Shown here: piece after piece, positions 1-8,249 of the stretch
How positions within the stretch are numbered: the stretch's first letter is position 1
How the letters are laid out: each line of letters opens with the position of its first letter
Origin: an uncultured Clostridia bacterium
Lineage (GTDB): Bacteria > Bacillota > Clostridia > Lachnospirales > Lachnospiraceae
Length of the DNA: 16,158 nt
Direction: 5' to 3'
Assembly (NCBI GenBank): GCA_937888895.1
Contig: CALASV010000078.1
Location: forward strand, 1 to 16,158
The notes under the pieces: generated by a model
What the model was told of the DNA's origin: nothing
The model's input: the letters and a program-made list of their open reading frames with translations, nothing else
Databases searched by the model: none
Program-made: the position numbers and the translations under genes

Positions 1-942
1 ATCGGAATTTTTATCGTATAACAGACGATCATCTTCTCTGGTCAGAACAGTTTGAATACCGTTGATTTGAAGAATTTGGTGAACAACTTCATCGCGAGTT
101 TTCATATAACGAGGTTCAGCCCAACGAAGAGTAAAAATGCTAAAACCAGAATCTTCACCATCAGGTTGAGCAAGAGGATTAAAATGATAATTCGGATAAA
201 GAGCTTTAATATCATCCTCGTAAGTATATTCAAAACCGGCATCAGCGGCAGCTTTATCGGCTAAATCTTTAATATAAGCAGCATCCCCTAAAGCAGATTT
301 TCCACGAGTAGTATAAGTAACAGTAGTACCAACTAAATCATCTGCAGGAACTAATTCAAAATCTTCACCAGCTTTAACAGCTGTAAAAGTAAGAGTTCCA
401 GCGTTATTAACAACAGTAAGACCTAAACCGTCTTTATTGTCATTAAAATATTTAGCTAATCTATCAGCAATAGTAGTTGCTGTGTCATTAGACTTAACAC
501 GAACAGAAGCAGTCCACTTATTACGTTCATTAAATTTCTTACCTTTCTTAACTGCTATAATTGTATAGTCATAGTAGTCAGAATCAGGAGCAGGAATAAC
601 TATAGAAGCAGCAAAAGTAGTAGCAGCTTGATAATCTGCACGAACATAATGATAATGATTAGGATGAAAAGGAATTAAAACATTACCACCATGTTCGGCA
701 GAACGAATAAGAACAAAATTTAAAGGACTAATGTTTTTACCTCCATTACCAGAATAATCATATAAAACAGAACTAGTAAAACAATTACCGATACTATCAC
801 AAAAAATTAATTCTTTACCACCATCAATGCCATTGTTTCCTTCAGCATGCTTATAATAAGCTATACCAAAAGCTCCTTCCGTAGTAACAGAAGAAACTGC
901 TCCGCTATCAACAACACTTTTAGCAAAAATTAAATTTCGCAT
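1..942 (-). CDS. Putative virion structural protein, 3' part missing
   Basis: An open frame runs from an ATG at 942 to the window edge without a stop, giving at least 314 residues beginning MRNLIFAKSVVDSGAV. The C-terminus lies outside the window. The sequence is mixed alpha/beta with many short beta-prone stretches (for example the LGLTVVNNAGTLTFTAVKAG region near residue 175), no signal peptide and no membrane segment, which fits a capsid-surface, neck or tail protein. It is the last visible gene of the head block after the capsid protein, 15 bases after the 218-residue gene. I recognise no named domain. Position after the crAss-like capsid protein suggests an auxiliary capsid, neck or tail component; that is inference. 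No Shine-Dalgarno is visible; the leader is A/T-rich. The coding frame is clearly real by length and composition. Confidence 0.85.
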   Translation of the reverse strand, partial: MRNLIFAKSVVDSGAVSSVTTEGAFGIAYYKHAEGNNGIDGGKELIFCDSIGNCFTSSVLYDYSGNGGKNISPLNFVLIRSAEHGGNVLIPFHPNHYHYVRADYQAATTFAASIVIPAPDSDYYDYTIIAVKKGKKFNERNKWTASVRVKSNDTATTIADRLAKYFNDNKDGLGLTVVNNAGTLTFTAVKAGEDFELVPADDLVGTTVTYTTRGKSALGDAAYIKDLADKAAADAGFEYTYEDDIKALYPNYHFNPLAQPDGEDSGFSIFTLRWAEPRYMKTRDEVVHQILQINGIQTVLTREDDRLLYDKNSD

Positions 943-957
943 ATCTATATTTAAATA

Positions 958-1614
958 TTATTGTTTAACACTCTGACTTGTAGAACCAACAGAATTAAAA
1001 TACTTTTGAACAGCAAGTTCAACAACATCTTTATGTAAATGCTCAGGTAAATCACAATTAATATTTTGTTCAAGACTTACTTCATTAGGAAGCTTTATAT
1101 ATTTAATTCTAAGATTATCTATATTAGTTTTTCCAGTATAAATCCTAAACTTATAAGAATTAGTGTTTTCATCAGCACTTACAAAAGTTATAATAGGATA
1201 CCTTTTTGATGCACGAGAACAATAGTCGTCTAAAGTAATATCAACTCTGTCCGGTTCAATAAATCTACATTGTTTGTAATTTGTTTCGCCAGGATAAGAA
1301 ATACTAAAACCGAAAATATATTGAACATTATCTAAAGTTACATTTACATCAGTACCTGAAGCAGACTCAACCTTAGTAATATGTTCTTTATAAAGAGTAG
1401 AAACACCATTTAATGGAGAAATAGGATTATCCTGGACTGTAATCTTATCTTTATAAATGGTTTGAACATTGCTTTTAACAACATTTGCAACAGTTTCTTC
1501 TATTGCAGCATTAAGATAAACATCAATGGATTCTTCAAGAATACCACGAACCCTCTCTAAACCCATTTGTTGTCCTAATACACGAAACATCTCGTGCATC
1601 GCAAGTATATCCAT
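958..1614 (-). CDS. Conserved crAss-like virion protein, neck/ring candidate (218 aa)
   Basis: This 218-residue protein starts with a helical N-terminus (MDILAMHEMFRVLGQQMG, then an ESIDVYLNAAIEETV helix) followed by a beta-rich middle and a C-terminal helix (LHKDVVELAVQKYF). A helical end plus beta domain of this size fits head-to-tail connector or ring proteins of podovirus-like virions, and its place after the capsid gene agrees. The specific role is inference; I see no enzymatic motif, signal peptide or membrane segment. Its ATG overlaps the stop of the upstream 373-residue gene by one base (TAATG), indicating translational coupling and probably matched expression. Confidence 0.8.
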   Translation of the reverse strand: MDILAMHEMFRVLGQQMGLERVRGILEESIDVYLNAAIEETVANVVKSNVQTIYKDKITVQDNPISPLNGVSTLYKEHITKVESASGTDVNVTLDNVQYIFGFSISYPGETNYKQCRFIEPDRVDITLDDYCSRASKRYPIITFVSADENTNSYKFRIYTGKTNIDNLRIKYIKLPNEVSLEQNINCDLPEHLHKDVVELAVQKYFNSVGSTSQSVKQ

Positions 1615-2735
1615 TATTGTAACTGTTTAAGTTTGTTGTTTAGAACATTAACTGCATTAGTATTATCAGGGTTCTTAAACCAAGTAACAGCTTCACCAAT
1701 ATTAGCACCGATGAAATCCCCCGTAGAGGAAACTATATTTTGATTGTTCGGAAGTCTATTAAGCTCTCCACGAGCAATTAAAATCTCAATAGTACCCTTA
1801 AGTCTTATATCCTTATCAGCAAAGAACTTATTGAACTTACGAGCTTCTTCTGTACTAAACTTATCAAGTCTATTTTCTTTTTCAACCCTATCAAGATTAA
1901 GAGAACTAATGACAGGTAAACCAACAGCAACACAATATTGAATATATACTGCATTGAAGAGTTCATCATCATTAAGACAAGACAGATAGTTAGATTTAGC
2001 TTTATTAATTTGTTCACGCTCTTTGGACATTCTTTCGCTTTCCTTTTTATCATCTTTAAAATAAAAACGAATATTAGGGTCAGCATTAATGAAAGCCATA
2101 TCCTTTGCCACATCGTTATAGAGAAGACAATGACGATACATTAAGTAATCTTCGACATTGTTAGGATAACCATACCTATACTTCTCAGACTCGAGAGCAT
2201 TAAGCTTATTAATTTTTTCTTTAATAGCTTCTTTCATCTTAGAAAAGTTCTGACGAGGAACAGCGTCATACTCTTCATTAATAGCATCCTCACGCTTTTT
2301 AAAAGAATAATAATCGGACTTCTTATAATAGTGAAAGCCAGTATCAAATTTCTTTCCTAAATTATTAACTTTAATTTGAATATTGTTGAAATACATTTTA
2401 ACACGCCTAACAAAATCAGGGTCATTAGAAGAAATACCGAGAACATTAGGCATATAAGCATCCATTTCAGCTTTATTTGCACAAAGTACACGAGAAGAAT
2501 TGATTGAAGAACCAATCATATCTGTTCTCATTGGCATTACTTTGTCATTAACTTTTCTAAACAAACTATAATTACGAACAAGGCTAATAGTAACACTTCG
2601 TTCATCATAGTAAGGTTTATCAAGTTCAGCATCATTTTCCTTTACGGGGGAAATAGGATTTTGTTCTTCAACATTAGACTTTCCTTTTTCAGTTTCTGCA
2701 CTTCCGAAACCGAATTTAGCAGCAGAATCAGCCAT
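1614..2735 (-). CDS. Conserved virion-associated protein downstream of capsid gene (373 aa)
   Basis: The 373-residue product is largely helical, charged and lysine-rich, with coiled-coil-prone stretches around residues 150-185 and 225-250. It has no membrane segment and no catalytic motif that I recognise. The N-terminal 35 residues are low-complexity and polar (AETEKGKSNVEEQNPISP), so probably disordered. It lies 23 bases after the capsid gene and is coupled to the 218-residue gene by a TAATG junction, so a head completion, cargo or neck role is likely by context only. Two members of the dispersed GC-rich motif lie inside this gene, at 1717-1732 (encoding SSTGD) and 2636-2653 (encoding SPVKE), in opposite orientations. 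Confidence 0.8.
   Translation of the reverse strand: MADSAAKFGFGSAETEKGKSNVEEQNPISPVKENDAELDKPYYDERSVTISLVRNYSLFRKVNDKVMPMRTDMIGSSINSSRVLCANKAEMDAYMPNVLGISSNDPDFVRRVKMYFNNIQIKVNNLGKKFDTGFHYYKKSDYYSFKKREDAINEEYDAVPRQNFSKMKEAIKEKINKLNALESEKYRYGYPNNVEDYLMYRHCLLYNDVAKDMAFINADPNIRFYFKDDKKESERMSKEREQINKAKSNYLSCLNDDELFNAVYIQYCVAVGLPVISSLNLDRVEKENRLDKFSTEEARKFNKFFADKDIRLKGTIEILIARGELNRLPNNQNIVSSTGDFIGANIGEAVTWFKNPDNTNAVNVLNNKLKQLQ
1717..1732. repeat. Dispersed GC-rich hairpin motif, copy 1
   Basis: On the coding (minus) strand this reads TTTCCTCTACGGGGGA. In RNA it can fold as UCCUC/GGGGA around a UACG loop closed by a C-G pair, a UNCG-type tetraloop. The 15 bases TTCCTCTACGGGGGA recur exactly at 7123-7137 and 9008-9022. 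Here it encodes SSTGD in the 373-residue gene. Confidence 0.8.
2636..2653. repeat. Dispersed GC-rich hairpin motif, copy 2 (variant)
   Basis: The plus strand reads TTTCCTTTACGGGGGAAA, an imperfect inverted repeat (TTTCC/GGAAA arms) that keeps the TACGGGGG core. It lies in the opposite orientation to copy 1 within the same gene, where it encodes SPVKE. The different peptide shows that the shared signal is in the nucleotides, not the protein. Confidence 0.6.
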
Positions 2736-2758
2736 AATTCAAAATTTATTATTAATTA

Positions 2759-4237
2759 TTAGAGAACGCACTTTAACATGAACATCTTATTGGAGTTGTT
2801 CACTTGCAGACCAAAGCTGTTCTTAATCTCGAAACGGGACATATCAATTTCCGTAGAGATAAAGTTGCTATCAGGAACACCCCAAGATGCAGGAACATCA
2901 GTAAGACCCTTAAGAACCTTAGCTTTATAAATCTGACCTTTCTGACGAACCATACGAACATTCTGAGAACCCTCGTAAGAAGAAAAGTCAATAAAGCAAG
3001 CCTGGTGGGAATAAATAGGATAACCAGAACGAGGATGAATCATACCATTCTGTTTCTGAGCTTCAGCAACAGTACCCTTATCAAAGAAGGAACAATGCTT
3101 AGCAGTAATAGTATGGCCATCAACAGTCTTATACTTACGGAAATAAGCACCGTACTCAAGACCATAACCTTCACCGGTTATCTCTTTTTCACCGAGAGGA
3201 GTAAGGAAACCATTCTCCTTAGCATCCATCTTCATAGCTTCGTCGAAATCCTCAAGGAAACCTTTACCACCCATAAGGACAATATCCATCTTACCGGTAT
3301 CTGTATCACGAGAAAGAACATCACCAACAGTCCTCTTAATCTTACTTAAAGTAAGGAACTCACCATAAGTATCATAGTTGGACTCACGGCAAATCTCAAG
3401 CATACCAGCAGTATGAGGAATAGGTTTACCATTATCGCGGTCTTTGAGAATAACTTCACCATTAACATTGCGGTTATATTCAGCAAGCCAGAGGCGTTCC
3501 TCATTCATAACACGCATATTAAGGTTAAATTGACGCATCTCTTCATTAATCCAAAGCTTGGTAGTACCACCATTCTCTTGTTTGAACTCGTATTCACAAA
3601 TAGTGTTGGCAAGATTACCAGCAATCTCTTTAGAATAACGATGGAACTCAAGTTGAGAAGTCATCTTACCAGGACCCATCGTATTGCTACGATTACCCTT
3701 AGAGTAAGACTCAGAAATGGTAGGAGCTTGCATAGACCAATAAAGACCTTCAGCAAGTAATTCATCAGGAACGAAAGCCTCAGGATTAGGAGTGGTAAGC
3801 TTCACAAGGTAAGCATAACCATAAGAAGATTCACCAAGGTCTTTCTGAATACGAACCTGAGTCATACCATCAGGAAGAGTAAGACCATATTGCTCAATAA
3901 ACCAATGGGTTTGGAAATGAACAACAAATTCAGCACCATTAACACCAGTTTTCCCAGTAACAATATCAGCGTGAGTGAGCATATCAGTAAATTTCATACG
4001 CCCCATCACAGGCCAAGTCCATTGAACAGTACCAATATCAGTAGTACCACGAGCACCTTGACCTTCGGTCATAAAGGAAAGAGGGAAACGGTCATCATCC
4101 ATACCAAAGTTATAGGTAAGGAAACCATTAATTTGCTCAGGTTTTTGAAGCTGGAGATAAGCAATGGACTCTTCATTGCTATATCCTCTATCTTCATACT
4201 TACCACGAGCAATTTCACGCATTTTGAAATAACCCAT
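2759..4237 (-). CDS. Major capsid protein (crAss-like, HK97 fold)
   Basis: This is the major coat protein that forms the icosahedral head. The 492-residue product begins MGYFKMREIARGKYEDRGYS and is recognisable as the crAss-like capsid protein by length and by features such as the YNFGMDDDRFPLSFMTEGQG segment near residue 43, and it sits in the conserved portal-scaffold-capsid order. No signal or membrane segment is present. Codon use differs from its neighbours: many ATC, AAC, TTC and GGT codons, as expected for the most abundant virion protein. The gene starts 12 bases after the scaffold-like gene and is followed by two virion-type genes. The ATG at 4237 is preferred; an in-frame ATG five codons later is possible. 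A weak variant of the dispersed motif (TTTCCGTAGAGAT) lies near the 3' end at 2848-2860. Confidence 0.93.
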   Translation of the reverse strand: MGYFKMREIARGKYEDRGYSNEESIAYLQLQKPEQINGFLTYNFGMDDDRFPLSFMTEGQGARGTTDIGTVQWTWPVMGRMKFTDMLTHADIVTGKTGVNGAEFVVHFQTHWFIEQYGLTLPDGMTQVRIQKDLGESSYGYAYLVKLTTPNPEAFVPDELLAEGLYWSMQAPTISESYSKGNRSNTMGPGKMTSQLEFHRYSKEIAGNLANTICEYEFKQENGGTTKLWINEEMRQFNLNMRVMNEERLWLAEYNRNVNGEVILKDRDNGKPIPHTAGMLEICRESNYDTYGEFLTLSKIKRTVGDVLSRDTDTGKMDIVLMGGKGFLEDFDEAMKMDAKENGFLTPLGEKEITGEGYGLEYGAYFRKYKTVDGHTITAKHCSFFDKGTVAEAQKQNGMIHPRSGYPIYSHQACFIDFSSYEGSQNVRMVRQKGQIYKAKVLKGLTDVPASWGVPDSNFISTEIDMSRFEIKNSFGLQVNNSNKMFMLKCVL

Positions 4238-4249
4238 AAAAGTTAAAGA

Positions 4250-5524
4250 TTAATTACCAAACTTAATTTCTTGTTTACTTTGTGGAGTAGAAACCTTAAC
4301 AGTAGTTCTATGGGCTGCAGCTTCTTTAGCTTTACTACGAAGCTTAATAGCTTCTTTTTCTTTAATTGCCATATCTACAAGATTAGCATAACTTCCACCT
4401 GTGAATGTAAGAAAAGCACGGAGAATTTCATCATCTCTACGGCTTTCAGGAGTTTGCTTCATAATATCTCTTTGATAACGAGTATATCCCTCTTTGTCAG
4501 TTTGATAGAGATAATTAAAGAAGTCATTTGGAGTTACAGCTATTTGTTTACCTTCTTTCTGAATAAGAATTGTTTGAGGAATTTCATAGCCAGCAACTTT
4601 TCTTCCGTCAATAACTTGTTTAACTCCATTCCAATAAGCTTGATTTTCTTCAATAGCTTTCTGTTCAGCAGCTCTTGCTTCATCAGCTAATCGTTGCCTT
4701 TCAGCTTTATCTGCATTTTGAATATTTTCAAGTTCTTGTTCAGCAGTTTGAAGTAAAAGACCAGAAGATTTTAAATAGGCAATATAAGCATCATCTATAT
4801 TCTGTCCGCGTTCTTTCCAAGCAAGTCGAATAATCTCTTCTTGTTGAGCTTGATTATTTTCATCTATTGTAATAGAACTTCTATCTTCACGACCAGTAAA
4901 ACCGTCAAGACTGTTTCCATTAGCAAGATAATAGTCAAGAACATCTTTCAGAATTGGATAACGATTATAAAGACTATTAATAGTGGTTTCAGCAATTTCT
5001 TGCTGTGAGGTTTTAATAACAGCATCAACATACTGTGCAATTCCTTCAGGAGTATCTTCAAATTGAACAGGTTTATCATTGTCATCGAAGATATCAACAC
5101 CAACGGCTTCAATGATATTAGCAAGATTAACTTGACTTTTATCATCTTTATCAGACTGATTTAAACCATCAAAGTAATCTTTAAGCTCATCTTTCTTTTT
5201 AAAGATATTTCCTTGTTCGTCTACGAGATTACCCTCGCTATCGACGATATATTTAGTATCATCTATTTCAAATTCAGCACCAGGAACGGCTTGTTTTAAC
5301 AAATCATTCTCTTCATTATTATCATTAGGTTGTTTATTCTTATCATCGGGAGTGTCAGGTTGTTTATTTTTATCCTTATCATCATCAGGAGGATTATTCA
5401 AATCAGCAGGATTCGGGTCATCATCTCCTAAATGAGTAGTAGGTTCATTAGCAGGGTTTTTCTCATCTTCAGGAGAAACCGGCTCATTAGAGGTAAGTCC
5501 AGTTCCAAATGCAATCTCAGCCAT
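4250..5524 (-). CDS. Putative capsid scaffolding protein between portal and capsid genes
   Basis: The product is 424 residues from the ATG at 5524 (MAEIAFGTGLTSNEP). Residues about 15-75 are a highly acidic, Asp/Asn/Pro/Lys-rich disordered segment (DDDPNPADLNNPPDDDKDKN). The rest is predominantly helical, with an Ala/Glu/Gln-rich coiled coil at about residues 255-295 and a basic C-terminus (SKAKEAAAHRTTVKV). An acidic, helical protein encoded between portal and capsid genes, with a basic capsid-binding-like tail, is the usual profile of a scaffold. This is inference from composition and position; I see no prohead protease motif. An upstream in-frame TTG at 5569 would add 15 residues (QYEKLCITTK) but is a poor start with no supporting signal. 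The gene follows a terminator and is the first of the head block. Confidence 0.8.
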   Translation of the reverse strand: MAEIAFGTGLTSNEPVSPEDEKNPANEPTTHLGDDDPNPADLNNPPDDDKDKNKQPDTPDDKNKQPNDNNEENDLLKQAVPGAEFEIDDTKYIVDSEGNLVDEQGNIFKKKDELKDYFDGLNQSDKDDKSQVNLANIIEAVGVDIFDDNDKPVQFEDTPEGIAQYVDAVIKTSQQEIAETTINSLYNRYPILKDVLDYYLANGNSLDGFTGREDRSSITIDENNQAQQEEIIRLAWKERGQNIDDAYIAYLKSSGLLLQTAEQELENIQNADKAERQRLADEARAAEQKAIEENQAYWNGVKQVIDGRKVAGYEIPQTILIQKEGKQIAVTPNDFFNYLYQTDKEGYTRYQRDIMKQTPESRRDDEILRAFLTFTGGSYANLVDMAIKEKEAIKLRSKAKEAAAHRTTVKVSTPQSKQEIKFGN

Positions 5525-5771
5525 AAGTTTATTTACTTTAGTAGTTATACATAACTTTTCGTATTGCAATATTAGTGATTTTATTTCAAACTACAAAATC
5601 ATTATCAACTATAAATCATAAGTTGTTACCACTATTATTTATTACTGCTACTAATTTTGAAAATTCTTATAAGCCCCACATTTTGCCTACAATCGCTTCA
5701 ATTTTGAAAGATGAAGAACACCTCATAAACATAATTATAATTGATTACAGGGCAAGCCAGCAGGCATAGCA
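5525..5771. other. Intergenic leader between packaging and head blocks
   Basis: No convincing gene is visible in these roughly 250 bases. A 64-codon plus-strand frame (5575-5769) has low-complexity content and the wrong orientation, so I do not call it. The region holds a 10-base direct repeat, AATTTTGAAA, at 5653-5662 and 5700-5709; the second copy lies inside the inverted repeat TTCAA-TT-TTGAA at 5697-5708. Because a terminator lies just upstream in transcription order, a promoter for the head genes is expected here, but I find no full match to the Bacteroidetes consensus. A phage-specific promoter is possible. Confidence 0.5.
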
Positions 5772-5814
5772 AGGAAATAAAAAATGCGTTTCGCCCATTA
5801 CTGAACGAAACGCA
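5772..5814 (-). terminator. Intrinsic terminator after the portal gene
   Basis: On the minus strand a perfect 9-bp stem, TGCGTTTCG/CGAAACGCA (5806-5814 and 5785-5793), with a 12-base loop is followed directly by TTTTTTATTTCC. It lies 26 bases past the portal stop and is a textbook Rho-independent terminator for the long operon that ends with the portal gene. Confidence 0.9.
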
Positions 5815-5840
5815 ACCACACCCAACTATTTTATATCTAC

Positions 5841-8246
5841 TTATTTATCATATTTATTCTTATTTTCTTTAGCTATTTTAAGTTTAGTATCAATATCATG
5901 CATCTTAACTTCTCTATCACGCTCTTTATTATAAGTATCAAGAATTGCTTTTTGTTTTTCTAACTCATTTTTCTGACGAGCAACAGCATTTCTCTTCTCT
6001 TCAAGACGCTCCATACCTTCTTGTTTAGCTTGTTCTGCAACACCATTATCATAAGAAATCATATTCGCATCAGCACGAATAAGTTCAATTTGTTGCTTAA
6101 TATAACCATCAAGTTCAAGAGTTTTACGGTCTTCATTACCCTTAGCTTCAATCTTCTGAAGTTCAAATTCTTCACGCATTTGCTCAAGCTGTTGGTCCAT
6201 TTGTTTAGCTTGAAGTTCATATTGCTCTTTAGCAGTTTGGAACTTATCTATAAGTTTACGAACTTCAGCTATATTATCACCTTCAATTGCAGCAACTGCA
6301 GAACGAATATCACCATTTTGAGAAGCATTAAAAGCTAATTGGCGAAGATTATCAAGTTTTTCTTTTTCAACAATAGAATTCTTGGCTTTAATTACATAAT
6401 CTGCATATAAATGAGATTTAACATCAAGACTTATATACTTAAGTTTGTTATTAGAATCTCTGAAAGAAGTATCAAGACCATCAATCCAAGCAAGCTTAGA
6501 ATAATCCATATCTCGAGCATAATCTCGTTCACGAATACAATCCATCATATATTCGACAATAACTGTACCCATTGAACCACGAGCAATAGCTTCTTGAGTA
6601 GTTCCCTTGCCAGCAGTATTAGCAATTTCTCCATAACGCTGAGGAGTCATATCAGCAGCAAGATTTGCTGTGTCTTTAACCTCAGCAAGAAGGTCAGTTA
6701 ATTGTTTAATATAATCACCAAGAGTTGTATTAAGCATACGAACTTGTTGTGCCCTAAGCATACCTTGGTCATCTTTATCCTCTACATAAAGAACACCATC
6801 AGCTAACATCTTATAAATAGTATCTTCAGCATTTTTACCAAGTAAAGACTTTGGTAAAAGAAGAATACTAAGTTTAAGTTTAGCTATAGCCATTTCACGA
6901 GCATAAGAAACTATATTATAAAAAACTTGATAAGGAGTAACTATATCAATAACACTAAATCTTCCATAACCAGGCAATAATTCCATTAATCCGTTATAAG
7001 GAAGTTTTCCATTACGATTAAAAGCAATAGCACGGGCTTTATAAGGATAAATAGAATCATTACGAGTTCCTATACGAACAGACTCATAAACTTGAGGGAC
7101 ATAAACATATTCAATTGATATATCCCCCGTAGAGGAATTTAGAACATAATCATCATCTTCTACACGAGTAGACATAAGACCAGCTTGACTAATATATGTA
7201 ACTATAGCTTGTCTTTCCATTCCACGCCAAGTTACATGATATACATCAAAAAGACCACCATTATAATCTCTTTTAAGTATAGGGTCATTATTAAAGAAAT
7301 TACGCTCAGCGTGTGTAAATTTATTACAAACATCGCTGTAATATTCAGCAAACTTACCAAAACTTAATTCAACTGGTCCATTAGCGTTTCCTTGACCATA
7401 ATAGGTTTCAAGAAATTCTCTATCCTTTTCAGTAAGATACTCATCAAATTCATCAAGTATTTGTTGAAGAGAAAGTTTACGTCTTTCACAAAACATATCA
7501 TAATCTTCAACAAATTGCTCACTATTAGGAATAGGAAAAGCATCTATAGGATTAACAGTTCTCTTTACGAGTTTTGTTCCTACAACATCGGCATATGTAT
7601 ATGCCTCACCGAAACAAATAAAATCATTATAAAGTTTTGTATAGAATAATGTATCATCAGTTATATCTCTGATAACATCAAGAATATCTTGACCTTGTTT
7701 AGAAATATCATCAATATAATCTTCATTAAACTTTTCAACAAATTCTTCAATGTTTACTTGTTCTTGAGGATTAAATTGCTGAGGGTCACCACCTTGATTA
7801 ATATATTCTTGAAAACTTCTTTGAATTTCAGCAGCAATAGCGTTTTGTAAAAGAATTGAAACTTCTTCACGAAGTCTTGCATCTTTAGCAAATACAACTT
7901 CTGGATTATTAGCACCAACTACAAATATATGCTCATTTTTATTATATTCTGAAATGTATCTACGAATAATACCTTTTATTAAATCATAATTACGCATTTC
8001 AGCAGGAAAACGAGTATATTTTTCATTAGTAGCATTATAAGGATTAAGAATTTTCTTATAGAACTCACCAGGCATTCTATCATGCATAATTTCATACCTT
8101 TGATATAGTTCTTTAGTATCTCTTAAACCTATAGCTTTACCTATAATCCAATCGCAACAATTAGCATACCATTCAGGTTTTCTTTTTTCTGAATTTGGGA
8201 CTCTCTGTTTAGGAAAGTCATAAACTCCATTATAAGCAAATTCCAT
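5841..8246 (-). CDS. Portal protein (crAss-like)
   Basis: This is the portal subunit, which forms the ring at the special vertex through which DNA is packaged and ejected. The 801-residue length, its place immediately after the large terminase and before the capsid gene, and the mostly helical sequence agree with crAss-like portals. The N-terminal third covers the clip/wing regions. The last 140 residues (from about 660) are a long, charged coiled coil rich in Gln, Glu and Lys (KQMDQQLEQMREEFELQK), consistent with an extended barrel inside the head. The start ATG is three bases past the terminase stop. One exact copy of the dispersed hairpin motif lies in the gene at 7123-7137 (encoding SSTGD), as does a short palindrome, GGCATATGTATATGCC, at 7590-7605. 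Confidence 0.9.
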   Translation of the reverse strand: MEFAYNGVYDFPKQRVPNSEKRKPEWYANCCDWIIGKAIGLRDTKELYQRYEIMHDRMPGEFYKKILNPYNATNEKYTRFPAEMRNYDLIKGIIRRYISEYNKNEHIFVVGANNPEVVFAKDARLREEVSILLQNAIAAEIQRSFQEYINQGGDPQQFNPQEQVNIEEFVEKFNEDYIDDISKQGQDILDVIRDITDDTLFYTKLYNDFICFGEAYTYADVVGTKLVKRTVNPIDAFPIPNSEQFVEDYDMFCERRKLSLQQILDEFDEYLTEKDREFLETYYGQGNANGPVELSFGKFAEYYSDVCNKFTHAERNFFNNDPILKRDYNGGLFDVYHVTWRGMERQAIVTYISQAGLMSTRVEDDDYVLNSSTGDISIEYVYVPQVYESVRIGTRNDSIYPYKARAIAFNRNGKLPYNGLMELLPGYGRFSVIDIVTPYQVFYNIVSYAREMAIAKLKLSILLLPKSLLGKNAEDTIYKMLADGVLYVEDKDDQGMLRAQQVRMLNTTLGDYIKQLTDLLAEVKDTANLAADMTPQRYGEIANTAGKGTTQEAIARGSMGTVIVEYMMDCIRERDYARDMDYSKLAWIDGLDTSFRDSNNKLKYISLDVKSHLYADYVIKAKNSIVEKEKLDNLRQLAFNASQNGDIRSAVAAIEGDNIAEVRKLIDKFQTAKEQYELQAKQMDQQLEQMREEFELQKIEAKGNEDRKTLELDGYIKQQIELIRADANMISYDNGVAEQAKQEGMERLEEKRNAVARQKNELEKQKAILDTYNKERDREVKMHDIDTKLKIAKENKNKYDK
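7123..7137. repeat. Dispersed GC-rich hairpin motif, copy 3
   Basis: The coding (minus) strand reads TTCCTCTACGGGGGA, identical over 15 bases to copies 1 and 4. It lies in the portal gene, in the same orientation and frame as copy 1 (SSTGD). The surrounding protein sequences are unrelated, so this is not a duplicated domain. Confidence 0.8.
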
Positions 8247-8249
8247 ATT

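Noticed and set aside
1400..2680. Shared peptide NPISP in the 373- and 218-residue proteins, with ISPLN in the truncated one
   Set aside because: It is only five residues with no shared flanks and different DNA (only one lies in the GC motif), so probably coincidence.
2804..3349. Long plus-strand open frame of 181 codons opposite the capsid gene
   Set aside because: It is fully antisense to a well-supported capsid gene, and its Ser/Thr/Ile/Asn-rich content is what reversing capsid codons gives.
5575..5769. Plus-strand 64-codon frame between portal and scaffold genes
   Set aside because: It is isolated and in the wrong orientation for the block, with low-complexity content and no promoter; the region is better read as a leader.
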